Source: Ignavibacteriales bacterium
GTDB taxonomy: Bacteria; Bacteroidota; Ignavibacteria; Ignavibacteriales; Ignavibacteriaceae
Direction of reading: 5' to 3'
Assembly: GCA_016707285.1 (NCBI GenBank)
Contig: JADJIA010000002.1
Coordinates: 1-64,000 of the forward strand
Length of the DNA: 64,000 nucleotides
Part shown: positions 25,718 to 34,052 of the stretch, one piece after another
Layout: each line of letters begins with the position of its first letter
Numbering within the stretch: the stretch's first letter is position 1
Notes under the pieces: generated by a model
Database searches by the model: none
The model's input: the letters and a program-made list of their open reading frames with translations, nothing else
Told to the model about the DNA's origin: nothing
Program-made: the position numbers and the translations under genes

Positions 25718-27124
25718 CTATTTCATAACATTTATGAAGAGGATAGCGAGAGTTGCTATGTTGCCAACAATCCCGAGGACGAGGGCGGTGTCTCCAAGAT
25801 ATGACCAGAATGATCTTTGAGCTTCTTTGGGGATATAGATGTAGTCGCCTGGTTCAAGTTGACCCTTAAATCCATCGGCTGCATGCCACTGTTTTGTATT
25901 TCCTTTGATGACCATTATGTCATCAGGATTAGCGTAATCGTTAAGTCCACCTGCTTGACGGATATAATAATTTACATCCATTCCGGGAGTATAGGCGATC
26001 CAACCCGGGTAGGGGACCTGTCCAACCATATTAATGCCAACCGGGATACTTGAAACCACAACAATGTCGCCCATTTGTACTCGATAATTCTCGTAAAAAT
26101 TCCGAAGAGTATCGTTTTTAGCATTAAGATCTATCAACTGGCTGTTGTTATAAAAATTTAATTGCGCTTCAAGTCTTAGATATGAAGTATCTCTTTCGTC
26201 AAGACCGGAAAGGCGGTAGAGATTAAGAAAATCGAGCCCACTTAGCTCTGCCATAAACTTTTGGATATCAACAACATCTTTATCCTCTTGAAGGTCTCTT
26301 CTCTCTTTTGGTGCATCCACTCCATAATATGAACGGATAACACTGGAAGGAAGGTTTTTACTTTTTAAGATACGAATGTTGTTCAGGGAGGCGTTACCGG
26401 TAAACCCGCCAGCGAGTTCTATTGCATCCTTAAGTGTTTGATTTTTCCTTCCAAACGGTATGTAACCGGGTCTGTTTACTTCACCAATAACCAGGATTTT
26501 ATAATCATCCATAAAAGGCTGTTCATCACCAACAACAATTCTGTCTCTGTTTTTCAACTTAAAATTTGATGTGGTGGCAACCCTGATCTTTTCCATTTTT
26601 GTTTTATCATAACTTATTCTATAGATGGTAGTAGAGTCAAACCCATCAAAAGCGTTGCTGATTCCCATGGCATAAAAGATAGCATCCTGAAGATTATCAC
26701 CTTCCAGAAAATGATATCTTCCGGAAGAGTTTATGGCTCCTTCAATCTCATAGTATATCTCTTCATAATTCGCAGTTGGAAGAACGATGATATCGTCATT
26801 AGCGAGGTAAGGATTTTCCCGTATGTCGCCGTTAATTCGGAATTTTTGAAGATCAATGGTTACTTCTGAACCTGCCGGTTTTTTGATTTTAATGTTTCTT
26901 AAACATACAGTGATTTTGTATGGAGTTCCATTGTAGATAATTCTTGTCAGGAACTGGTCAACTCTTTCACCCGGGGCAGCCGGGTAGGAACCGGATAAAA
27001 CAGGATTTCCTACAACGCTGATACTTAATTTGTTTTCAGATATCCCCATCGGAATCTTCTCTTTTGTTGTCTGTGCCGAAACAACAAGGGAGAAAAGCAC
27101 CAACGACAGAAAAAAACTCTTCAT
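25718..27124 (-). CDS. SLBB-domain protein, polysaccharide-export-like
   Basis: The protein (about 468 residues from the ATG at 27124) has a signal peptide (MKSFFLSLVLFSLVVSAQ), an N-terminal polysaccharide-export-type region ('GSYPAAPGERVDQFL'), and at least three soluble-ligand-binding beta-grasp units ('EIEGAINSSGRYHFLEGDNLQDAI', 'VIGEVNRPGYIPFGRKNQTLKDAI', 'MVGQVPYPGWIAYTPGMDVNYYI' regions), as in Wza-like export channels. It ends in a hydrophobic helix 'ALVLGIVGNIATLAILFIN'. It directly follows rfbB, three bases after its stop, so it belongs to surface-polysaccharide synthesis or export. A TTG at 27127 is a weaker start. Confidence 0.82.
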   Translation of the reverse strand: MKSFFLSLVLFSLVVSAQTTKEKIPMGISENKLSISVVGNPVLSGSYPAAPGERVDQFLTRIIYNGTPYKITVCLRNIKIKKPAGSEVTIDLQKFRINGDIRENPYLANDDIIVLPTANYEEIYYEIEGAINSSGRYHFLEGDNLQDAIFYAMGISNAFDGFDSTTIYRISYDKTKMEKIRVATTSNFKLKNRDRIVVGDEQPFMDDYKILVIGEVNRPGYIPFGRKNQTLKDAIELAGGFTGNASLNNIRILKSKNLPSSVIRSYYGVDAPKERRDLQEDKDVVDIQKFMAELSGLDFLNLYRLSGLDERDTSYLRLEAQLNFYNNSQLIDLNAKNDTLRNFYENYRVQMGDIVVVSSIPVGINMVGQVPYPGWIAYTPGMDVNYYIRQAGGLNDYANPDDIMVIKGNTKQWHAADGFKGQLEPGDYIYIPKEAQRSFWSYLGDTALVLGIVGNIATLAILFINVMK

Positions 27125-27127
27125 CAA

Positions 27128-28141
27128 CTACCTCTTTCCATAGAGTTGGGAGTAATACTTTTCGTATTCACCCGAAATAATGCTCTGCCACCACTCTTTG
27201 TTGTTCAGATACCAATCGATTGTTTCACCGATTGCGGATTCGAAAGAGAATTCGGGTGTCCAGCCAAGATCGGTTTCAATTTTTGTATTATCGATTGCAT
27301 ATCTGCGGTCGTGTCCGGGGCGATCTTTCACATACTCAATCATTTCGTCGCCTTTACCAAGGTGTTTAAGGATGAGTCTCACGATCTCAATGTTTGTCAT
27401 CTCATTTTTTGCGCCGATGTTATAAACTTCGCCGATTTTTCCCTTTTCGAGAACTGTTTCAATCGCATAGTTGTGGTCGAGCACATATATCCAGTCGCGC
27501 ACATTAAGTCCATCACCATAAACAGGGAGTTTTTTCCCGTTAAGGGTATTTATAATCATCAGCGGGATTAGTTTTTCGGGGAACTGGAAAGGGCCATAGT
27601 TATTTGAACATCTTGTTGTGAGAACAGGCATTCCGTAGGTGTGATAAAACGCCTGCACCATCATATCGGCAGCAGCCTTACTTGATGAGTAGGGGCTGTT
27701 GGGGGAGATTGGTGTTTTTTCAGTAAAAAATCCTGTTGCACCCAGAGAACCATAAACTTCATCGGTAGAAACCTGAAGGAATCTCTCCACTTCAAAGCGA
27801 CGGGCAGTCTCGAGCAGCACATTTGTGCCGATCACATTGGTTTCATAAAAAACCTTCGAGCCAAGGATACTTCTGTCAACATGGGATTCAGCGGCAAAGT
27901 TGACCACATATTTAATATTGTATTTCCGGAAGACATATTCAACCATTTCAGAATTGGCGATATCACCTTTAACAAACCGGTAGTTTTTTTTGGTTTCAGA
28001 ATTTTTCAGGTTTTCAAGGTTGCCGGCATAGGTCAACTTATCGAGGTTTACAATAAAAATATCGTCCCTTTTGTCAAGGAGTGCGTTAACAAAGTTACTA
28101 CCAATAAATCCGGCTCCACCGGTTACGAGAATGTTTTTCAT
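27128..28141 (-). CDS. rfbB: dTDP-glucose 4,6-dehydratase
   Basis: RfbB (RmlB) turns dTDP-glucose into dTDP-4-keto-6-deoxyglucose, the second step toward dTDP-rhamnose and other deoxysugars. The 337-residue protein has the NAD motif 'VTGGAGFIGSN', 'SHVDRSI', the catalytic 'VSTDEVYGSLG', 'PYSSSKAAADMMV' (Y-x3-K) and 'TRCSNNYGPFQFPEKLIPL', all diagnostic. It forms an operon with the SLBB export-like gene. Other rml genes are not adjacent, although an RmlD-like reductase lies 10 kb away on the other strand. Confidence 0.95.
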   Translation of the reverse strand: MKNILVTGGAGFIGSNFVNALLDKRDDIFIVNLDKLTYAGNLENLKNSETKKNYRFVKGDIANSEMVEYVFRKYNIKYVVNFAAESHVDRSILGSKVFYETNVIGTNVLLETARRFEVERFLQVSTDEVYGSLGATGFFTEKTPISPNSPYSSSKAAADMMVQAFYHTYGMPVLTTRCSNNYGPFQFPEKLIPLMIINTLNGKKLPVYGDGLNVRDWIYVLDHNYAIETVLEKGKIGEVYNIGAKNEMTNIEIVRLILKHLGKGDEMIEYVKDRPGHDRRYAIDNTKIETDLGWTPEFSFESAIGETIDWYLNNKEWWQSIISGEYEKYYSQLYGKR

Positions 28142-28180
28142 GAAAAGAAATATCCTAAAAAGTTTGTCAAATTAATAAAA

Positions 28181-28945
28181 TCAATAGAAAAAGAGACCTG
28201 CCATTACACCGAACTGCAGGAAGAAACCATTCCCTTTCAGGTCTGATGCCGGGAAATTAGTAACAGCCACACCGTTATCGGCTTTCCAGTTGTCTCCAAA
28301 CATGGTGAATGAGTAGCCTGCTCCAACTCTAACTGAAATGAGTGGATGAAGAAGGAAATCGGCATTTAATGTAGGTGCAATTACCATATAGGTATTCGAA
28401 TATTTTCTGCCGAACGAGCGTGTTGAGCCGAGGATGTCATCCTTCATAGTGTTTAAGTCGCCATTCCAGTCAACAGAACCATTGTGTTTGTAGAGTTCAA
28501 GATCTTGTCCGCCAACGCCAATAATTCCGCCCACAGAAAGAGCCCAGTCTCTGATGAAAGGAAGTGAATATTCGACGGTAAGTCCGGCAAATGAATTAGA
28601 GTAGCGGGTTTCTTTGTTAAATCCGTTTACAGTCCCTTTTGAGGTGGTGCCTGAAGTAAAACCAATTCCACCCAATCTTAGATGTTTAACAAACCCGATA
28701 TAGATGAAACCACCACCACTTGAGGTATAAAATGCCTGTGACATTTCCGGAGTGCCAAAACCGGCGAGAGCCTTGTTTATGGCAGCAAAATCCATAAATG
28801 CAACTCCACCCAAATAGCCACCGCCGCCGCCAAAGGGTGCATCAAAAGCCGGAGCCCTTTCAATCGGTTCATAATCATCATCTTCAGGCTGAGCCATCAC
28901 CACAAAAAGCGGGATAAAAAGGAGCAGCAATAGTTTTTTTAACAC
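28181..28945 (-). CDS. Probable outer-membrane beta-barrel protein, unknown
   Basis: The 254-residue protein starts at a GTG with GAGG six bases before it and a signal peptide (LKKLLLLLFIPLFVVMAQ). An acidic stretch and a Gly-rich turn ('FGGGGGYLGG') precede alternating amphipathic strands ('GGGFIYIGFVKHLRLGGIGF', 'VRVGAGYSFTMFGDNW') that end in 'GLFFY', a final aromatic typical of outer-membrane barrels. Its start is seven bases after the stop of the transglutaminase-like gene, so the two are one operon. No named family is recognised. Confidence 0.65.
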   Translation of the reverse strand: MLKKLLLLLFIPLFVVMAQPEDDDYEPIERAPAFDAPFGGGGGYLGGVAFMDFAAINKALAGFGTPEMSQAFYTSSGGGFIYIGFVKHLRLGGIGFTSGTTSKGTVNGFNKETRYSNSFAGLTVEYSLPFIRDWALSVGGIIGVGGQDLELYKHNGSVDWNGDLNTMKDDILGSTRSFGRKYSNTYMVIAPTLNADFLLHPLISVRVGAGYSFTMFGDNWKADNGVAVTNFPASDLKGNGFFLQFGVMAGLFFY

Positions 28946-28952
28946 AAATACC

Positions 28953-30386
28953 TCAATTGTCGTTTGTATAATCTAAATAAATATCGTAATTCCAGGAATC
29001 GAAGTAGAGGTTACCACCTCTCCATTCAACTTCACCTCTTTGAAAATCGACAGTTTCACTTCTTGGATAAATTTTTGCAGGGAAGAAGTTTCTTGAAAAA
29101 TCGTCGTTAACAATAAAATGATAATTATCGGTGTTGCCAAGATAATAATAACTTACTAATTGGTCATCCGAGTTTTGAAGCTTGAATGACTGATCCACCG
29201 GAATCCACCCTGTCTCATTAAAGTAAACCTCAGCCCAGTCATGAAGGTTCACCTCGGGCGGATGGAGCATCCAGCCACTTTGCCATTTAGCAGGAATTCC
29301 ATTCATCCGGCAGAGGGTTATGAAGAGTAGTGACTGAATTCCACAGTCGCCGTGTTTGTTGGTGTAACAATAGGTTGGCAGACTTTCAATGGTAGAATAT
29401 TCCAAAGCTCCAGCCCAAGGGATGTTATAATTGATCCATTCATAGATCAATTTAAACTTTTTAATCGGTTCGGTTTCGGTACCGATAATTTTTGTTGATA
29501 ATTGTTTTAATTCATCAGTAAAAGGAATATGAGGAAGTCGCTCTGCTGTATATTCTGCAAAAAGTTCTGAAGATGTGTCAATCGTATATTTTTTGTTAAA
29601 ATCGATGGCATTGTATTCGGAGTAGGACTTAAATTTATAAACGACTTCAAAAACCAATGGACTGTCTTTTTCCGCGATGGCTTCAAGATAAATTGATCTG
29701 TGGGCAGAGTTAAACGGGGAGACGATAAAATTTTCATAACTGGCAGAGATAAACTCAACATCAGTTTGTCGATCGCGGGTTTCAGAAGGATAGGGGAGCC
29801 AGCATCTTACAAGTTCTCCGGGAGGGACAGAGTTTGGTTTCACTGTCAGAGTGTATTTTACCTTTATATTAACCGGCTTCACCAATTTAGTTGCTTTATC
29901 TTTACTCTCTTCAATTACCGAGGGGAGTAAATCGAGCAGATAGAGATCGAGAGGATCGGGAGCTGTTCCTTCAACTTCCTCAAATCGTTTTTTTGCTTCT
30001 GTGTCAAGTCTAAAAAGGTTTCTGGCGGCGCGTTTAAAATACTTCTTTTCGCCGTCAATGATTTTCATTTCCAGAACCTTATTGGTTTCCCAGGCATCCA
30101 ATTGAATATCAGATACTTCAGGGTAATATTTGGAGATAAACTTTTTTACATCGGCTCGTGATAATGAAAAATCGATTTTGATCCTGTTCATGAGGTCAAG
30201 CTTAAAATTCAGATCATAACTTTGGGAAGGGGAGAGTTTCTCAGCCCCCAAAAGTTTGCGAATTTCTATGGCAGCTTTGGTAAATTCACCATTTTTTATC
30301 AGGACATCCACATCTGTGATTGCAGATTGAGCTAAAAGATTAAAAGTTGAAATCATAATTAACAGGACTGTAAAAAGTATTTTCAT
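28953..30386 (-). CDS. Transglutaminase-like cysteine protein, secreted
   Basis: The 477-residue protein has a signal peptide (MKILFTVLLIMISTFNLLAQ) and a transglutaminase-like domain with the triad C348 ('HGDCGIQSLL'), H382 ('NLHDWAEVYF') and D398 ('WIPVDQSF'). The region between residues 170 and 290 is the beta-sandwich that precedes this domain in many bacterial members ('KYTLTVKPN...RCWLPYP'). Such enzymes act as peptidases or amide-forming enzymes in the periplasm. It is the first gene of an operon with the beta-barrel protein. The substrate is unknown. Confidence 0.85.
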   Translation of the reverse strand: MKILFTVLLIMISTFNLLAQSAITDVDVLIKNGEFTKAAIEIRKLLGAEKLSPSQSYDLNFKLDLMNRIKIDFSLSRADVKKFISKYYPEVSDIQLDAWETNKVLEMKIIDGEKKYFKRAARNLFRLDTEAKKRFEEVEGTAPDPLDLYLLDLLPSVIEESKDKATKLVKPVNIKVKYTLTVKPNSVPPGELVRCWLPYPSETRDRQTDVEFISASYENFIVSPFNSAHRSIYLEAIAEKDSPLVFEVVYKFKSYSEYNAIDFNKKYTIDTSSELFAEYTAERLPHIPFTDELKQLSTKIIGTETEPIKKFKLIYEWINYNIPWAGALEYSTIESLPTYCYTNKHGDCGIQSLLFITLCRMNGIPAKWQSGWMLHPPEVNLHDWAEVYFNETGWIPVDQSFKLQNSDDQLVSYYYLGNTDNYHFIVNDDFSRNFFPAKIYPRSETVDFQRGEVEWRGGNLYFDSWNYDIYLDYTNDN

Positions 30387-30544
30387 TTGTTACCAAAAAA
30401 ATCAGGTTAAATATTCAGTTTAAACCTATGTTGAAAACGTGCTGTCATATATGCGCAAAATTAATCATCTTTATTTGATAATTTTACAGAGTAAAAATTT
30501 TCTATTCCGATCACAAAAATACGATATAATGGAAGGCTATTAAA

Positions 30545-31381
30545 ATGAAAAAATATTTGCTGTTATTGGTTCTCCTTTTTTCATTCAATCTACTGCCTCA
30601 GTTCCAGTTACAATGGACTTCTCCGGGCTTTTCATACTCCAAACTTAGCGGTTGGATGGATTTTGAAAAACAGGGTGACAAGTGGCTTAAGAGATTATAT
30701 ACTATCGACAGCACCCGTTTTGATGTAATGCAATCCGGTTACTCGGGCACTCCACAATACAGTTACATTTTCACAGCTCCCGAGATACTTGCGGGAGCAC
30801 AACTTTATTCACTCGGGGAAGATCTTAACGGCAACGGATTTGTGGATGCTTATATCCTGGCATATAACGGAATTTCAACGAATTACAGACAATCTGTCAA
30901 AATTGTTGATATCGCGTCCGGTGCAATACTTTTTGAGAAAAACGATCAAAATTTTTATTACAGTTATCCTTCTCTTTCGGATATTAACGATGACGGTTTA
31001 CTTGAGCTGATTTTAGTTAAGTACGAATACCCCCTATTCGCCAATTTTTATTACGAAGTTTATTCCACGGGAATCACCGGAAACAAAGATCAACTTGTGG
31101 AATACAGTTTTAACTTAAAACAGAACTACCCTAATCCGTTTAATCCCGAGACCAAAATTGAGTTTGATCTCGCTGAAGCATCTTTAGTTAAACTTGAAAT
31201 TTTTGATGTTAATGGAGAAAAAGTGAAAACACTGGTGAATGGTGATTTGCCGTCAGGGATTCAGAGCATCAGATGGGATGGATCAAACAACCTGGGTAAC
31301 CGGGTACCAACGGGTGTTTATATGTACACTCTTACCTCCGGTGGCAAATCGTCCACCAAAAAAATGATTGTATTGAAATAG
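30545..31381 (+). CDS. Secreted protein with T9SS-type C-terminal sorting domain
   Basis: The 278-residue protein has a signal peptide (KKYLLLLVLLFSFNLLPQ), an N-terminal region of about 170 residues with FG-GAP-like pieces ('EDLNGNGFVDAYIL', 'SDINDDGLLELILV'), and a C-terminal sorting domain that begins 'QNYPNPFNPETKIEFDL' and ends 'GVYMYTLTSGGKSSTKKMIV'. This tail directs export through the type IX system and cell-surface attachment. The cargo function is not evident. It is followed after 12 bases by the PqqD-like gene and could share its transcript. Confidence 0.82.
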   Translation: MKKYLLLLVLLFSFNLLPQFQLQWTSPGFSYSKLSGWMDFEKQGDKWLKRLYTIDSTRFDVMQSGYSGTPQYSYIFTAPEILAGAQLYSLGEDLNGNGFVDAYILAYNGISTNYRQSVKIVDIASGAILFEKNDQNFYYSYPSLSDINDDGLLELILVKYEYPLFANFYYEVYSTGITGNKDQLVEYSFNLKQNYPNPFNPETKIEFDLAEASLVKLEIFDVNGEKVKTLVNGDLPSGIQSIRWDGSNNLGNRVPTGVYMYTLTSGGKSSTKKMIVLK

Positions 31382-31393
31382 GAGACAAAAACA

Positions 31394-31648
31394 ATGCGAC
31401 AGTTTGAAGTGCCGGCTTATGCGGCAGTTAGTGATACAGGTTTTATTTTCCTCGGAAATTCGGGGGAAACATTTAATCTGAATGAAATCGGGAAAGAGAT
31501 ATTTGATCTTATCAGATTAAAAAGGAACACAGAAGAAGTATTTAAAGAGATACTCGAAAATTATGAAGTTGACAGACAAACCTTCGAGCGCGATTTCGAA
31601 GATTTTATTAATCGATTATTATCATACGGTTTAATTAAAGAGATATGA
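31394..31648 (+). CDS. PqqD-family protein (RiPP-recognition-element fold)
   Basis: The 84-residue protein has the PqqD fold pattern: 'AAVSDTGFIFLGNSGETFNLNEIGKEI' followed by 'FDLIRLKRNTEEVFKEIL' and 'FINRLLSYGLIKEI'. In known systems, PqqD-like domains bind the leader of a peptide substrate and present it to modifying enzymes. The gene overlaps the ATP-grasp gene by the four bases ATGA (31645-31648). The third gene of the operon starts with a leader-like 'RYERPVV' segment that could be its ligand. No short precursor gene is seen next to it. Confidence 0.8.
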   Translation: MRQFEVPAYAAVSDTGFIFLGNSGETFNLNEIGKEIFDLIRLKRNTEEVFKEILENYEVDRQTFERDFEDFINRLLSYGLIKEI

Positions 31649-32691
31649 AAATTGCAGTAACAGGCTTAAATGCCACTGATAATCCGGGTCCCGGTATTCC
31701 GGTAATGCGGAGTCTTCAAGAGGGGGGATTCGAAGACCTTAAACTGATAGGACTTATCTATGATTCCCTCGAGCCGGGGATATATATGGATAATGCCGCC
31801 GATGTTTGTTATCAAATTCCCTATCCTTCGAGTGGACTTGATTCGCTTTATGAAAGAATTGCCCACATCCACAGTATCGAAAAAATCGATATGTTGATTC
31901 CCACTCTCGACAGTGAGCTATACGGATTTGTAAAACTTGAATCAAGGCTGAATGCTTTGGGGATAAAAACATTTCTGCCAACTCTCGATCAGTTGAATAT
32001 AAGGGGGAAGGACAAACTTCTGGGATTTTGTAAAGCAAATGGCATACATGTTCCAAAAAATACCCTTGCAACCTCAATACAGGATCTCTATTCGATACCT
32101 TCTGATTTCACTTATCCTGTTGTGATAAAGGGGATATTTTATGAGGCTTATATTGCGCACAATTTTGAAGAGGCAACAGGCTTTTTCAAAAAATTAGCAA
32201 ACAAGTGGGGATATCCGATCATAATTCAGGAATATATAAAGGGAAGTGAGTATAATGTAGTGGCTCTTGGTGATGGTGAAGGTGGAATGACCGGTGCAGT
32301 TCCAATGAAAAAACTCTACATTACCGATAAGGGGAAAGGGTGGTCGGGGGTTACCATCACTGAACCTGCTTTGTTGGAAATTTCACAAAAAGTGATCTCC
32401 AAAATTTCCTGGAAAAGTGGAATGGAACTTGAATTTATGAAGTCGGAAACCACCGGGGAGTATTATCTGCTTGAGATAAATCCAAGGTTCCCTGCCTGGG
32501 TGTATCTGGCTCCGGGAGCAGGGCAAAACCTTCCCGCGGCAATGGTAAAAATGGCGTTTGGTGAAAAAATTAAACCATTCGACCACTACACAATTGGAAA
32601 AATGTTCGTCAGATGTTCGTGGGATCTTCTCGCTGATGTCTCAAAACTTGCCCAAATATCCACATTAGGAGTTTTAGAAAATGGAAAATAA
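31645..32691 (+). CDS. ATP-grasp ligase, CarB-like
   Basis: The 348-residue protein has an N-terminal Rossmann-like pre-ATP-grasp domain ('IAVTGLNATDNPGPGIPVM'), a central fold with 'RGKDKLLGFCKANGIHVPK' and 'PVVIKG' (the ATP-binding Lys), and the C-terminal 'MELEFMKSETTGEYYLLEINPRFPAW', where E and N bind Mg-ATP. ATP-grasp enzymes join a carboxylate to an amine or thiol. The genes around it suggest a peptide-like or amino-acid substrate. It overlaps the next gene by 11 bases. I do not know the substrate. Confidence 0.88.
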   Translation: MKIAVTGLNATDNPGPGIPVMRSLQEGGFEDLKLIGLIYDSLEPGIYMDNAADVCYQIPYPSSGLDSLYERIAHIHSIEKIDMLIPTLDSELYGFVKLESRLNALGIKTFLPTLDQLNIRGKDKLLGFCKANGIHVPKNTLATSIQDLYSIPSDFTYPVVIKGIFYEAYIAHNFEEATGFFKKLANKWGYPIIIQEYIKGSEYNVVALGDGEGGMTGAVPMKKLYITDKGKGWSGVTITEPALLEISQKVISKISWKSGMELEFMKSETTGEYYLLEINPRFPAWVYLAPGAGQNLPAAMVKMAFGEKIKPFDHYTIGKMFVRCSWDLLADVSKLAQISTLGVLENGK

Positions 32692-34042
32692 AAAAAGATA
32701 TGAACGCCCCGTCGTTCTAAAACAATTCTCCGGATTTATGAATAAATTTGGATCCAGACCAACAACAGCAACCAGAACTGAAGTAGATGGTATTCCTGTT
32801 AACGAACTCGTCGAAAAATACGGTTCACCACTTTTTGTTATATCTGAAAGAAAAATAAGGGAGAATCAAAGAAGGGCAAACAGAATTTTTAAAACGCGTT
32901 ACCCAAAAGTTCAGTTCGCCTGGTCATACAAAACCAATTATCTTAATGCTGTCTGCTCTATTTTTCATCAGGAGGGTTCGTGGGCTGAAGTGGTCTCGGG
33001 TTTTGAATATGATAAAGCCCGTTCACTTGGAGTGAAGGGGGAACATATCATTTTTAATGGCCCCGACAAAGATAAACCTGCCCTTAGAAGAGCGATTTCT
33101 GAAGGATCAAAAATTCACATTGATCACTTTGATGAATTGTATGATATTATTGAAATTGCCGCTGAGCTGGACAAAAAAGCAATTGTTGCCATCAGAGTGA
33201 ATATGGACACCGGAATCTATCCAAAATGGGACAGATTCGGTTTTAATTATGAAAATGGTGAAGCAAAACAGGCACTAAGAAGAATAATGACTTCTCCGGG
33301 GCTTAAGCTCACCGGTCTCCATACCCATATCGGTACATATATGATGAGTGTTGACGCTTATAAATTAGCTGCAGATAAAATGGTTGAACTTGCCGGATGG
33401 CTTAAAAAAGAATATGACCATATTCTTGATTATATCGATTTGGGTGGCGGCTTTCCTTCAAACAATACCCTTAACGGACAATATCTTCCGGCAGAGCAGA
33501 TACTTCCCACGCTTGAACAGTTTGCTGATGCGATAACCACCTCGTTGTTGGAATTACCTTATCCAAAAGATGAGCTGCCGGTTCTGTTCCTTGAGACAGG
33601 AAGGGCGCTTATTGACGATGCAGCACACCTTATTTCAACAGTTCTTGCAATGAAACGGCTTTCTGACGGAAGAAGAGCGATGATAATTGATGCCGGAGTA
33701 AATCTTCTGTTCACAAAATTTTGGTATAAACATCAGATAACCCCTGCCCAGGATGGTGGAATGATGACTGAAGAGACCGCAATTTATGGTCCTCTTTGTA
33801 TGAATATCGATGTTATGGCTGAGAGCATCACCCTTCCCGTAATGAAGAAGGGGGATAAAGTGGTAATCGACTATGTTGGCGCTTACGATATGACCCAATG
33901 GATGCAATTTATTCAGATGCGACCAAATGTTGTTATGATTATGGAGGATAAGTCGATTGAACTGGTTCGTGAAGCTGAATCACTTGAATATCTTGCGACA
34001 AATGAAAAACTGCCTGAAAAACTGAGAAATTTCAAAATTTAA
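32681..34042 (+). CDS. PLP-dependent decarboxylase, diaminopimelate-decarboxylase fold, with leader-like N-terminus
   Basis: The 453-residue protein has the fold-type III plan of LysA: PLP lysine K84 in 'AWSYKTNYLNA', 'THIGT', 'DLGGGFP', 'ETGRALI', and the C-terminal barrel with 'YGPLCMNIDV' and 'GAYDM'. The usual C-E-S-x-D of DAP decarboxylase reads C-M-N-I-D, so the substrate probably differs from diaminopimelate. The catalytic domain starts near residue 34. The first 33 residues are an extra segment, 'KKRYERPVVLKQFSGFMNKF', with a Y-x-x-P motif at 7-10 of the kind that RRE domains bind in RiPP leaders. It overlaps the ATP-grasp gene by 11 bases. Confidence 0.88.
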   Translation: MENKKRYERPVVLKQFSGFMNKFGSRPTTATRTEVDGIPVNELVEKYGSPLFVISERKIRENQRRANRIFKTRYPKVQFAWSYKTNYLNAVCSIFHQEGSWAEVVSGFEYDKARSLGVKGEHIIFNGPDKDKPALRRAISEGSKIHIDHFDELYDIIEIAAELDKKAIVAIRVNMDTGIYPKWDRFGFNYENGEAKQALRRIMTSPGLKLTGLHTHIGTYMMSVDAYKLAADKMVELAGWLKKEYDHILDYIDLGGGFPSNNTLNGQYLPAEQILPTLEQFADAITTSLLELPYPKDELPVLFLETGRALIDDAAHLISTVLAMKRLSDGRRAMIIDAGVNLLFTKFWYKHQITPAQDGGMMTEETAIYGPLCMNIDVMAESITLPVMKKGDKVVIDYVGAYDMTQWMQFIQMRPNVVMIMEDKSIELVREAESLEYLATNEKLPEKLRNFKI

Positions 34043-34052
34043 GGATTATAGT

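Noticed and set aside
25718..28141. Complete dTDP-rhamnose operon
   Set aside because: Only rfbB and an SLBB gene are adjacent; no rmlA, rmlC or rmlD is in the run.
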